This document shows positions 7,953 to 16,280 of a stretch of 58,419 bases of DNA, one piece after another. The position numbers and the translations under genes were made by a program. The notes beneath the pieces are model-generated. The model searched no databases. It was not told where the DNA came from and saw nothing but the letters and a program-made list of their open reading frames with translations. How positions within the stretch are numbered: the first letter of the stretch is position 1; each line of letters opens with the position of its first letter. Origin of the DNA: an uncultured Lachnospiraceae bacterium (GTDB lineage Bacteria > Bacillota > Clostridia > Lachnospirales > Lachnospiraceae); NCBI GenBank assembly GCA_947384285.1, contig CANDGI010000017.1, positions 1 through 58,419 of the forward strand, read 5' to 3'.

Positions 7953-8795
7953 ATGGAGCATATGCAGGTAACAGACTGGAATCATTTTATGCAGAAGAAA
8001 AGAAACAGCCGGGAGGAGTTTCTTCTTCAATCTATGCATAAATTAGATCCTGCTTATTGGTCCGGCATCCGAATGGCAGAGGACTGCCTCTATGGAGCTT
8101 TCAGCTTCCACGAGGAAGAACATAGGCAAACTAAAATCAGCAGGGCGGCATTCTTGCTGGGAGAGCAGGAATTTATCCTGGTTGTCCAGGGGGATGAGAG
8201 TGGAATCTTCCAACAGGAGGAGATGGAGGAGGTATTCGAACGCTTCCTGGAACGGGGCCAGCAGAAGGTGGAGAAGATGGAGCGGTATCTGATTGACATG
8301 GAACAGGAGATTGTAAGCGGAAAAACCAACCGGAACCGGAATCTCAATATTTTTGAATGCAAACGAACCCTCACCGTGTGGAAAAACGATTACGGGCAGT
8401 TTTTAAATATTGTGGAAGGGATCAATGGGCTGGAACAGAAAAAGAACGAAGGCCAGGGGCAGATTCTGACAGAGGAATCTGCCTGTTATTTTCGTGTCTA
8501 TGAAAATAAAATGAGACGCCTCACCGAAGAAATCCAGTTTTTATATGAGGAATTGGTGCATATCCGGGAGGCATTAGATGCGGCGCTGTCCTATGAACAG
8601 AATAGGATTATGAAGGTATTTACCACTGTAACTACTATTTTCATGCCCCTTTCCTTGATTGCAGGCTGGTATGGGATGAATTTTGCCTGGATGCCGGAGC
8701 TAAGCTGGAAATACGGGTATCTCTTTGCAGGGGCGCTCAGTGCAGCCGTCATCCTGGTATGCATCTGGTTTTTCAAAAAGAAAAAGCTGTTTTGA
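7953..8795 (+). CDS. CorA family divalent-cation transporter
   Basis: Homopentameric inner-membrane channel of the CorA/2-TM-GxN family, usually for Mg2+. 280 aa, a little short. The soluble N-terminal part (1-about 215) ends in long acidic/basic helices that form the funnel. Two membrane helices follow at about 222-275, joined by the signature YGMNF and the periplasmic loop AWMPELSW; a basic tail KKKKLF closes it. Start chosen at 7953, eight nt after GAGGAG; a TTG at 7947 is closer and less likely. Only 16 nt from spoIIP. Substrate (Mg2+ or another divalent ion) cannot be decided from sequence. Confidence 0.9.
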   Translation: MEHMQVTDWNHFMQKKRNSREEFLLQSMHKLDPAYWSGIRMAEDCLYGAFSFHEEEHRQTKISRAAFLLGEQEFILVVQGDESGIFQQEEMEEVFERFLERGQQKVEKMERYLIDMEQEIVSGKTNRNRNLNIFECKRTLTVWKNDYGQFLNIVEGINGLEQKKNEGQGQILTEESACYFRVYENKMRRLTEEIQFLYEELVHIREALDAALSYEQNRIMKVFTTVTTIFMPLSLIAGWYGMNFAWMPELSWKYGYLFAGALSAAVILVCIWFFKKKKLF

Positions 8796-8915
8796 CAGGA
8801 TATGCACGCGCCGGAGGCTTCCATCATATCCCATCATGCAAGCTTGCCGTTTGGCGGGCCGCATGGACATCCTTTATGGATAGTGGGCATGGTTCAATTT
8901 TAGAGTAAAAAAAGA

Positions 8916-8944
8916 TTGCGCACAGATATTTAAAAGTATATACT
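8916..8944 (+). promoter_or_regulatory. Probable promoter of lepA
   Basis: -35 TTGCGC (8916-8921), 17-bp spacer, -10 TATACT (8939-8944), about 50 nt before the lepA start, in a 198-bp gap with no other visible feature. Confidence 0.6.
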
Positions 8945-8993
8945 GTTAAGGAAATAGGAATTATTTGGAACACAGGAGGGCTTTTAGAATATT

Positions 8994-10808
8994 ATGGCAG
9001 CTATTGACCAGAGTAAAATCAGAAATTTTTGTATTATTGCACACATAGACCACGGAAAATCCACCTTAGCAGACCGGATTATTGAGAAGACAGGCCTTTT
9101 GACCAGCCGGGAGATGCAGGCTCAGGTGCTTGACAATATGGATTTGGAACGGGAACGGGGAATCACCATCAAAGCCCAGACCGTCCGCATTGTATATCAG
9201 GCAGAAAATGGAGAAGAGTATATCTTTAACCTGATTGATACCCCGGGCCACGTGGATTTTAATTATGAGGTATCCAGAAGCCTGGCAGCCTGCGACGGGG
9301 CGATTCTTGTGGTAGACGCTGCCCAGGGGATTGAGGCTCAGACCTTGGCAAACGTGTATCTTGCGCTGGATCATGACCTGGATGTGCTTCCGGTCATCAA
9401 TAAAATTGATCTGCCAAGCGCAGACCCAAAGCGCGTCATAGAAGAAATTGAGGATGTGATCGGGCTGGAAGCCCAGGATGCCCCTCAAATTTCAGCAAAG
9501 ACCGGCTTGAATATCGAAGATGTGTTAGAGCAGATTGTGGAGAAAATTCCTGCGCCTGCAGGAAGCCCGGACAACCCTTTGCAGGCATTGGTTTTTGACT
9601 CCCTGTACGACTCCTACAAAGGAGTGATTGTTTTCTGCCGGGTAAAGGAGGGCCGGGTGAAAGCAGGAACCACAGTCCGCATGATGGCAACCGGGGCAAC
9701 GGCAGATGTGGTGGAGGTAGGATATTTCGGCGCAGGGCAGTTTATCCCCTGTGAAGAATTGAGCGCAGGAATGGTAGGATATATCACTGCCAGCCTGAAA
9801 AATGTAAGGGACACCCAGGTAGGGGATACCGTGACAGACAATAACAAGCCCTGCAGCAAGCCGCTGCCGGGATACAAGAAGGTAAATTCCATGGTATTTT
9901 GCGGCATGTACCCTGCCGATGGGGCAAAATACCCGGATTTGCGGGATGCGCTGGAAAAACTACAGCTAAATGACGCTGCGCTGCAATTTGAGCCGGAAAC
10001 CTCTATTGCCTTAGGCTTTGGGTTCCGATGCGGATTTTTAGGGCTTTTGCACCTGGAAATTATTCAGGAGCGTCTGGAGAGGGAATACAGCCTGGATTTG
10101 GTAACCACCGCGCCGGGGGTTATCTATAAGGTGCATAAAACCAATGGGGAAGTGATTGAACTGACCAACCCTTCCAATCTGCCAGACCCCGCTGAAATAG
10201 AATATATGGAAGAGCCCATGGTAAGCGCGGAGATTATGGTGACCAGCGAATATATCGGCGCCATCATGGATTTATGCCAGGAGCGGCGGGGAATCTATGT
10301 CAGCATGGAATACATGGAGGAGACCCGGGCATTGCTTAAGTATGAGCTGCCCTTAAATGAAATTATCTACGATTTCTTCGACGCGCTGAAATCCCGTTCC
10401 AGGGGATACGCTTCCTTTGATTATGAGATGAAAGGGTACGCCCGGTCCGAGCTGGTAAAACTGGACATTCTTATCAATAAGGAAGAGGTGGACGCATTAT
10501 CCTTCATTGTCCACAGCGGGACAGCCTATGAACGGGGCAGGAAGATGTGTGAAAAGCTGAAAAATGAAATTCCGCGGCATCTATTTGAAATTCCCATCCA
10601 GGCAGCAATCGGAAGCAAGATAATTGCAAGGGAAACGGTAAAAGCAATGCGTAAAGACGTGCTTGCCAAATGCTATGGCGGCGATATCAGCAGAAAACGG
10701 AAGCTTTTGGAGAAGCAGAAGGAAGGAAAGAAAAGGATGCGCCAGATTGGAAATGTAGAGATTCCCCAGAAAGCATTTATGAGTGTGCTGAAATTGGATG
10801 ATAATTAA
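8994..10808 (+). CDS. lepA: Elongation factor 4 (LepA)
   Basis: Ribosome-bound translational GTPase that affects translation and 30S biogenesis under stress. 604 aa, full length. G domain: P-loop AHIDHGKST (about 16-24), DTPGHVDF, and NKID. EF-G-like domains II, III and V follow, and the LepA-specific C-terminal domain ends in [32 protein letters not shown] is the usual N-terminus of the family. The ribosome-binding site GGAGGG is unusually far away (about 13 nt). Position between the spoIIP region and hemW matches Bacillus. Confidence 0.97.
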   Translation: MAAIDQSKIRNFCIIAHIDHGKSTLADRIIEKTGLLTSREMQAQVLDNMDLERERGITIKAQTVRIVYQAENGEEYIFNLIDTPGHVDFNYEVSRSLAACDGAILVVDAAQGIEAQTLANVYLALDHDLDVLPVINKIDLPSADPKRVIEEIEDVIGLEAQDAPQISAKTGLNIEDVLEQIVEKIPAPAGSPDNPLQALVFDSLYDSYKGVIVFCRVKEGRVKAGTTVRMMATGATADVVEVGYFGAGQFIPCEELSAGMVGYITASLKNVRDTQVGDTVTDNNKPCSKPLPGYKKVNSMVFCGMYPADGAKYPDLRDALEKLQLNDAALQFEPETSIALGFGFRCGFLGLLHLEIIQERLEREYSLDLVTTAPGVIYKVHKTNGEVIELTNPSNLPDPAEIEYMEEPMVSAEIMVTSEYIGAIMDLCQERRGIYVSMEYMEETRALLKYELPLNEIIYDFFDALKSRSRGYASFDYEMKGYARSELVKLDILINKEEVDALSFIVHSGTAYERGRKMCEKLKNEIPRHLFEIPIQAAIGSKIIARETVKAMRKDVLAKCYGGDISRKRKLLEKQKEGKKRMRQIGNVEIPQKAFMSVLKLDDN

Positions 10809-10989
10809 TATAATTATGATATAATAATAAACATACAGCACTCTGCATCCGATAATCTGCGTGTATAGAAAATAAATATAATATAGATTTAAAAATTTAA
10901 TAAAAGAAGCATATGCAAGAAAAACTGGATAAAATAATTTTAAAATCAACAAAAATATATGGAGTTCAGCTGGAGATGGGAACAGGACA

Positions 10990-12258
10990 ATGGAACATAC
11001 CACTGATTTTTTGGAAAAAGATAGCAGGAAGAAGCTGGAGCTCTACCTCCATATTCCTTTCTGTGTGAAAAAATGCAGCTACTGTGATTTTTTGTCAATG
11101 CCTGCGGATGAAACAGTCCGCAGGCATTACATCCATATGCTGCTGAAGGAAATTCAGGAAAACGGAACATACTGCAAGGAATACCAGGTTTCCACAATTT
11201 TTTTCGGAGGGGGCACGCCTTCCTTGCTGCCAGGCGCACAGATTGCAGAGCTTATGGAAGCCTTGCAGGAAAATTTTACCTTAGATGCAGATCCGGAAAT
11301 TACCCTAGAATGCAATCCAGGAACATTGGACAGGCAAAAGCTTTCCTGCTATAAAAATTCCGGCATCAACCGATTAAGCCTGGGACTGCAGTCCGCAAAT
11401 GACAGGGAGCTTCAGCTGCTTGGGAGAATCCATAGCTTTGAAGAATTTTTGGAAAATTTTGCAGCAGCCCGGAGCATGGGGTTTCGAAATATAAATGTAG
11501 ATTTGATTTCTGCACTTCCAGGCCAGACAATAAAGAGTTGGAGCGATACGTTGAAAAAAGTTCTGGATCTGCAGCCAGAGCATATTTCCGCTTACAGCTT
11601 GATGATAGAAGAAGGCACGCCCTTTTATGAAACCTACCGGGAGGATGAGATGCGCCGGGAGCGGGGAGAACGCCCCAGATATCTGCCAGAAGAAGAAACG
11701 GAGCGTGAAATGTATGTGCAAACCAGAATTATACTGGAGCAAGAAGGCTTCCGCCGCTACGAAATTTCCAATTTTGCTAGGCCAGGCAGGGAATGCCGCC
11801 ACAACATCGGCTATTGGAGGGGGACGCCCTATTTGGGATTTGGCTTAGGCAGCTCTTCTTATATAGAAGGAATGCGGTATACAAACCCCTGCCGATTGGA
11901 GGAATATCTGAAGGGAAGCTGCAGAAACCTAAGCCGTATCCGAAAAAAGCGCTGGGACATAACATCCCAAGAGCGTCATATGCATGAGACTCCAGAATCA
12001 TCCGAAGATTCCATCTGGGTGTTGAGCAAACAAGAGCAAATGGAAGAATTTATGTTCCTGGGGCTTCGCATGACGGAAGGCATTTCCAGAAAAGAATTCT
12101 GGAACAGATTTCAGGCAGAATTAAGCCAGATCTACGGCGATGTGCTGCAAAAGCTTCAAAGCCAAGGGTTATTGGCGCAGAAGGAAGAACATATTTTTCT
12201 GACAGAGGCTGGAATCGCAGTGAGCAATTATGTGCTAAGTGAATTTTTGCTCTCATGA
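10990..12258 (+). CDS. hemW: HemW-like radical SAM protein (oxygen-independent coproporphyrinogen III oxidase family)
   Basis: Radical SAM protein of the HemN/HemW family; HemW members are thought to be heme chaperones rather than oxidases. 422 aa. The iron-sulfur ligands are in CVKKCSYC (C25, C29, C32), the SAM-binding motif is GGGTPSLL, and GLQSANDRELQLLGRIHS follows as expected. The N-terminus lacks the extra region of true HemN. A C-terminal wing domain includes EEFMFLGLRMTEGI. Located directly after lepA as in Bacillus. This is not a RiPP maturase: it lacks a SPASM extension. The 181-bp gap upstream is AT-rich with no clear element. Confidence 0.93.
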   Translation: MEHTTDFLEKDSRKKLELYLHIPFCVKKCSYCDFLSMPADETVRRHYIHMLLKEIQENGTYCKEYQVSTIFFGGGTPSLLPGAQIAELMEALQENFTLDADPEITLECNPGTLDRQKLSCYKNSGINRLSLGLQSANDRELQLLGRIHSFEEFLENFAAARSMGFRNINVDLISALPGQTIKSWSDTLKKVLDLQPEHISAYSLMIEEGTPFYETYREDEMRRERGERPRYLPEEETEREMYVQTRIILEQEGFRRYEISNFARPGRECRHNIGYWRGTPYLGFGLGSSSYIEGMRYTNPCRLEEYLKGSCRNLSRIRKKRWDITSQERHMHETPESSEDSIWVLSKQEQMEEFMFLGLRMTEGISRKEFWNRFQAELSQIYGDVLQKLQSQGLLAQKEEHIFLTEAGIAVSNYVLSEFLLS

Positions 12259-12353
12259 CAAGCTGGATAAAATGAATGCCAGGATTTGCATCCGCGGCAG
12301 ACAGTTAGGGATGAATGTTTTGGCACACGCAAATTAATATGGAGGAAACAAAC

Positions 12354-13076
12354 TTGAAAATTGCGGTATGTGATGATGAAAAAATAATACGGGATGCAAT
12401 TACAGACCGGATTCGATGCCTGTATCCCTTGTATCAGGTTTTGGATTACGAAAACGGCCAACAATTACTTCCAGACAGCGAGACCTTGGATATTATTTTT
12501 TTAGATATCCAGATGGAAGGGATGGACGGCATAGAGACGGCAAGGCAGATACGGAAAAGGAACCAGAAGGCTCTGTTGATTTTCCTTACTGCCTGGGAAG
12601 AATATGTATTCCAGGCCTTTGACGTGGAGGCTTTTCACTATCTGGTAAAACCGATAAAAAAGGAAAAATTCTATCAGGTATTGGAGCATGCAGTAGACCG
12701 GGCAAAAAGCAATAAATTGCTTAAGCATATCCCAGAACAGGAACGGGGGATTGTTGTGAAATCTGGAGCATCCTCCCGTAAGATTCTGCTGCAGGATATT
12801 GTCTATGCAGAAGTGAGAAACCGCAAGGTAACGCTGCATACCCTCACAGAAGCTATGGAATTCTACGCGAAGCTGTCAGATTTAGAAGAAGAGCTGGGGG
12901 AGGATTTCGTCCGTCCCCACCGAAGCTATCTGATCCACCTGCGGTATGTTTCTAAATACTGCGCCACAGATATTACCCTGGAAGACGGCACGGTTATTTT
13001 GATGGCAAAGCAAAAATACCGGGATTTTGTAAAACAGTATTTAAAGTATATGAAACGGGCGGGGGAACTCCTATGA
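12354..13076 (+). CDS. LytTR family response regulator (TTG start)
   Basis: AgrA/LytR-type transcription regulator. 240 aa: receiver domain 1-about 118 with the acidic pocket DD (7-8), phospho-acceptor D51 in IIFLDIQMEGMDG, the Thr of FLTAW and the Lys of LVKPIKK; then a LytTR DNA-binding domain from about 135 with VRPHRSYLIHLRYV. Start chosen at the TTG at 12354 because GGAGG lies 8 nt upstream and the protein then begins MKIAVCDDE, as usual; the longer frame to 12315 adds non-conserved residues. Overlaps the next gene by ATGA, so regulator and kinase are translationally coupled. Confidence 0.92.
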   Translation: MKIAVCDDEKIIRDAITDRIRCLYPLYQVLDYENGQQLLPDSETLDIIFLDIQMEGMDGIETARQIRKRNQKALLIFLTAWEEYVFQAFDVEAFHYLVKPIKKEKFYQVLEHAVDRAKSNKLLKHIPEQERGIVVKSGASSRKILLQDIVYAEVRNRKVTLHTLTEAMEFYAKLSDLEEELGEDFVRPHRSYLIHLRYVSKYCATDITLEDGTVILMAKQKYRDFVKQYLKYMKRAGELL

Positions 13077-14500
13077 GAGGGCTGCCGCCGGATGAAATTT
13101 ATGAAATCATTACTTTTATTGAGAAGAATCTGGGGCATCTGATTGCGGCCTTCTTTTTGGGGAAGCTGGCAGACCTTTTTCTTGGGAAAGACCCAAAAGG
13201 CAGGCGCCGCTGGTATATAGCCGCATCCTATTACATTACCATGGAAGCCCTGGAACAGATGCCGATTGTCCTGGATTCCTTTATCGCCTATCTGATAGGA
13301 GCGCTGGCAATTTTTCTTGTACTGCTCCTGGAAGGCCGGGAAGATTTACGGATAAAAATTTTTGTCTGCGTTACGCTTTTTTCCTTCCGGTTCCATACTT
13401 CAGCAATCAGCCAGATACATATTGCACTGTTTGATTTGGAGGCCTCGTTCTTTCATCAGATTACAAACTACCGTTATGTGGATGTGCAGCAGATTGCTCT
13501 TTTGCATATCCTGGCATATCAAATTGTGGATCTGCTGTTATACTATGCCGGGTGTTCGATCCTTGTATCCATCGCTGCCAGGAACGTGCCGTTTCAAAAC
13601 AGGAAGCCAGCAAAAAAGGAAGTACTGTTTCTGCTGATGCCGGGGATTATGGGTTCTCTTTGTTTCTTTATGGTTCATTGGATTATCTTAGAGGCCAAGC
13701 CGGGAGAAGCAACCTTCTGGTTTGCCCCTGCGCAGAATTTTCCCATTTGGTTTGCAAGCCTGATGATAAATTTGATCAGCCTGTTTTCTATGATTGTGGT
13801 ATGGAAGCTTTTCCGGGAATTAGAGCAGAACCAGGAGGAGAGGACGCGGCAGGAAGTATTGCAGAACCAAATGGGGAACATGCAGTCCCATATCCGGGAA
13901 ATCGAGCAGCTTTACACGGGAATCCGGGGCATGAAGCATGATATAAAAAACCACATTGCAGTGATGGAAGAGCTGATGGAGCAGAAAAATTACAGAGAGG
14001 CCCAGGGCTTTCTTGGCTCAATCGAGCGGACAATGAATCGTCTGGAATACATCTATCAAACAGGAAATCCTGTCACAGATGTGGTTATCAACGAAAAATA
14101 CAGCCAGGCAGAGGAAGCGCATATTTTATTTCAAACGGAATTTTTCTTTCCAAAGCATACCTGTCTGGATGTATTGGATATCAGTATTATCTTAGACAAT
14201 GCGCTGGAAAATGCTTTGGAAGCAGCAAAGCTGGAAGCAGATAAAAATCCTTTTATCACCGTATCCTCCCGCCTTAAAAAGCAGGTGTTTCTCATTGAAG
14301 TGGAAAATACTTTTACCGGAGCCTTGGAGTGGGAGAGCAGAAGCGGCCTTCCCCTGTCCTCCAAGGAGGACAGGCTGCAGCATGGCCTGGGGCTTAAAAA
14401 TATCCGAAGGGTAGCGGAGAAATATTATGGAGATCTTGACATTGAGATTAAAAACGGAGCATTCCTTCTAACCGTCATGCTGAATGTAAATAATTTGTGA
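13073..14500 (+). CDS. Membrane sensor histidine kinase, GHKL type (AgrC-like)
   Basis: 475-aa sensor kinase partnering the LytTR regulator directly upstream (4-nt overlap). Six or seven hydrophobic segments cover about 1-245, then a coiled-coil linker (LEQNQEERTRQEVL). The phospho-acceptor motif GMKHDIKNH has H289, as in AgrC/DcuS-like kinases. The ATPase domain has the N box ILDNALENALEAAK (about 374) and a GLGLKNIRRV G box (about 440). The architecture is that of peptide-pheromone receptors, but no agrB/agrD-like genes are visible nearby, so the ligand is unknown. Confidence 0.9.
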   Translation: MRGLPPDEIYEIITFIEKNLGHLIAAFFLGKLADLFLGKDPKGRRRWYIAASYYITMEALEQMPIVLDSFIAYLIGALAIFLVLLLEGREDLRIKIFVCVTLFSFRFHTSAISQIHIALFDLEASFFHQITNYRYVDVQQIALLHILAYQIVDLLLYYAGCSILVSIAARNVPFQNRKPAKKEVLFLLMPGIMGSLCFFMVHWIILEAKPGEATFWFAPAQNFPIWFASLMINLISLFSMIVVWKLFRELEQNQEERTRQEVLQNQMGNMQSHIREIEQLYTGIRGMKHDIKNHIAVMEELMEQKNYREAQGFLGSIERTMNRLEYIYQTGNPVTDVVINEKYSQAEEAHILFQTEFFFPKHTCLDVLDISIILDNALENALEAAKLEADKNPFITVSSRLKKQVFLIEVENTFTGALEWESRSGLPLSSKEDRLQHGLGLKNIRRVAEKYYGDLDIEIKNGAFLLTVMLNVNNL

Positions 14501-14580
14501 AATCAGCCGATACATCTTACAACGGAAAACAGGAGCAAGGGCATCGGCCGAATCCCGGCAGATGCAGAATGGAGTGCAGA

Positions 14581-15327
14581 ATGAAAGAAATTGGAATGAA
14601 GGAACTGATACGGGAAGACGGAACATTTGATTTCAAACGGTATCAAACATTGGCAGGCAATTACTGGGAGCATGGCAGGTTTCAATCCTGTGCTTCCTTA
14701 CTGGGAAAAAACCCCCAGCCGGAAAAAAAGCCACAGCAGATAAAGCTTGATTGCAAAGACAGTATCACAATTTCCCAGGAAAGCCTGAAACTGATGGAGG
14801 AAATGAAAGAAAACAGAATAAACCTTAAGGATATGGAATATATCAATGCATCCGAACACAAGTTCAGCATGACGGGAGTTGTCACCTATGTTGCAAAGCT
14901 GTCGGAAGTGGGAGAAGCTTTGATGAAGCAGGGAGGTGCAAAAGGTGCCAGTTTAATGGGAAGTGCCTATGATATCTTGAGAGATGAAATCATCTCCCGT
15001 TACTCGGATCCGGATTACCAGCCGGACATTGTGGTGGAAGAGGGCGGTGAGTCTGCCCATTTCATGACGATGGAGGAAGAGCTTGCCATACTGGATCAAG
15101 CTTATGAAAATATCGCAGAGTTTCATGCAGTCAGTGCAAAGCAGATGGCAAAATTCAAGGGAAATTATCAAATTGCAGAGGACATTTACCAGCGGACGAA
15201 GGAGGAATACCTGGCAGCAAGAGAGGCAAGAGATCTGGAAAAGCTAAGGCAAAAAGTAGAAAACAGCAAACATGTGCAAAAACAGCCGGCATCCTTACTG
15301 CAGAAACTTTATAAAAATAAGATTTAA
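14581..15327 (+). CDS. Uncharacterised 248-aa protein with C-terminal coiled coil
   Basis: Not recognised. No signal peptide or membrane segment. The middle (about 60-150) has SITISQESLKLMEEM and a Gly/Ala-rich helix; the C-terminal 90 residues are highly charged and helical (EDIYQRTKEEYLAAREARDLEKLRQ), suggesting a coiled coil, and it ends basic. Start chosen at 14581 with GGAG six to seven nt upstream; an alternative GTG at 14497 would overlap the kinase stop (GTGA) and add 28 residues without a visible ribosome site. The short spacing suggests cotranscription with the two-component pair, so it may be a target or accessory of that system; this is inference. Confidence 0.75.
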   Translation: MKEIGMKELIREDGTFDFKRYQTLAGNYWEHGRFQSCASLLGKNPQPEKKPQQIKLDCKDSITISQESLKLMEEMKENRINLKDMEYINASEHKFSMTGVVTYVAKLSEVGEALMKQGGAKGASLMGSAYDILRDEIISRYSDPDYQPDIVVEEGGESAHFMTMEEELAILDQAYENIAEFHAVSAKQMAKFKGNYQIAEDIYQRTKEEYLAAREARDLEKLRQKVENSKHVQKQPASLLQKLYKNKI

Positions 15328-15333
15328 TTGTTA

Positions 15334-15440
15334 CAATATGCCAGAAGAAGGATTATTTACAAATAATAATTTCGCAATATGTTAGGAGAAGGAATATTTA
15401 CAAATAATAATTTCACAATATGTTAGGAGAAGGAGTATGA
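15334..15440 (+). repeat. 41-bp tandem repeat (2.6 copies) leading into the dtd start
   Basis: Copies at 15334-15374, 15375-15415 and a partial one from 15416 that runs into the dtd ribosome-binding site AGGAGAAGGAG and start codon. Each copy contains an ATG; the three resulting mini-ORFs (15338-15385, 15379-15426, 15420-15440) overlap one another by 7 nt, and the last overlaps dtd by ATGA. The first two ATGs lack a clear ribosome-binding site, so their translation is uncertain. Confidence 0.85.
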
Positions 15441-15886
15441 AATTTGTCATTCAGCGTGTCAATCACGCAGAGGTTGCGGTAGATCAAGCTGTTATTGGGA
15501 AAATCCAAAAAGGTTTTCTTGTTTTCATTGGAATCAATCAGGAAGATGCCAAGGAAATTGCTGATAAAATGATATACAAATTAGTTAATATGCGCATTTT
15601 TGAAGATGAAAACGGAAAAACCAATCTGGCCCTTAAGGATGTTTCCGGGGAATTACTCTTGATTTCACAGTTTACCTTGTATGCAGACTGCAAAAAAGGA
15701 AACAGGCCATCCTTTACAAAAGCCGGAAATCCTGATCTTGCGGAAGAATTATATGAATATATCATTTCAGAATGCAAAAAACATGTCAATAGTGTCCAGA
15801 CAGGATCTTTCGGCGCACATATGAAAATTTCCCTGGAAAATGACGGACCCTTTACAATTATTTTGGATTCGGATGAAATCTGCTGA
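15437..15886 (+). CDS. dtd: D-aminoacyl-tRNA deacylase
   Basis: Removes D-amino acids (and glycine mischarged on tRNA-Ala) from tRNA. 149 aa, normal length. Family motifs are all present: [13 protein letters not shown] at the N-terminus, [17 protein letters not shown] (the SQFTL motif lines the active site) and [18 protein letters not shown], which corresponds to the cross-subunit Gly-cisPro region; here the residues around it read NDGPFT rather than the usual NDGPVT. Strong ribosome site AGGAGAAGGAG. The initiation region has been tandemly duplicated upstream (see repeat). Confidence 0.96.
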   Translation: MKFVIQRVNHAEVAVDQAVIGKIQKGFLVFIGINQEDAKEIADKMIYKLVNMRIFEDENGKTNLALKDVSGELLLISQFTLYADCKKGNRPSFTKAGNPDLAEELYEYIISECKKHVNSVQTGSFGAHMKISLENDGPFTIILDSDEIC

Positions 15887-15954
15887 ACTTTTTTATATTT
15901 GGAGATATGCAGGCCGACAGGATGGCTCTTTGGCAGGCAAACAGGAAAACAATC

Positions 15955-15990
15955 TATCAGTTCGCGAAATGTTGATTTTACGAACTGATA
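15955..15990. repeat. 10-bp inverted repeat upstream of the recombinase promoter
   Basis: TATCAGTTCG (15955-15964) and CGAACTGATA (15981-15990), perfect arms with a 16-nt spacer, ending 9 bp before the -35 box at 16000. There is no T run after it, so it is not a typical terminator. It could be an operator, or a binding site of the recombinase itself. Confidence 0.6.
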
Positions 15991-15999
15991 TACAGGGAC

Positions 16000-16028
16000 T
16001 TTACACCTTATCTCAATCTTGTTATAAT
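16000..16028 (+). promoter_or_regulatory. Probable promoter of the tyrosine recombinase
   Basis: -35 TTTACA (16000-16005), 17-bp spacer, -10 TATAAT (16023-16028). A second TATAAT at 16032-16037 comes from a 9-bp direct repeat (TTGTTATAA twice). The predicted transcript starts about 16035 and has a leader of about 220 nt containing the 50-bp repeats. Confidence 0.65.
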
Positions 16029-16080
16029 TGTTATAATAGTATTTATTGAATACAGAAACCGGAAACATATAAATTTAACA

Positions 16081-16280
16081 AAATGAATCACACAGAAGCC
16101 ATCTATGGATTACATAGAAAAAACTAATAGAAATGAATCACACAGGAGCCATCTATGGATTACATAGAAAAAACTAATAGAAATGAATTACACAGGAGCC
16201 ATCTATGGATTACGTAGAAAAAACTAATAGAAATGAATCACACAGGAGCCATCTATGGATTACGTAGAAAAAATTAATTT
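16081..16280 (+). repeat. Four tandem 50-bp copies of the recombinase translation-initiation region
   Basis: Copies start at 16081, 16131, 16181 and 16231, nearly identical and directly adjoining. Each carries a ribosome site CACAGGAGCC and ATGGATTAC. The ATG of copy 4 (16255) is the start of the recombinase gene; the ATGs of copies 1-3 (16105, 16155, 16205) open 20-codon ORFs (MDY[I/V]EKTNRNE...) that stop inside the next copy, 13 nt past its ATG. Because 50 is not a multiple of 3, the frame shifts at every copy. Confidence 0.95.

Noticed and set aside
10990-12258. Radical SAM gene as maturase for the Cys-repeat peptide
   Set aside because: Sequence and position are those of hemW; it lacks a SPASM-type C-terminal cluster and is 8 kb away on the other strand.
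14497-15327. Longer form of the 248-aa protein starting with GTG at 14497
   Set aside because: No ribosome site before it, whereas the ATG at 14581 has one; kept only as an alternative start.
16081-16280. CRISPR-like array
   Set aside because: The 50-bp units adjoin directly without spacers, contain ribosome sites and start codons, and no cas gene is present.
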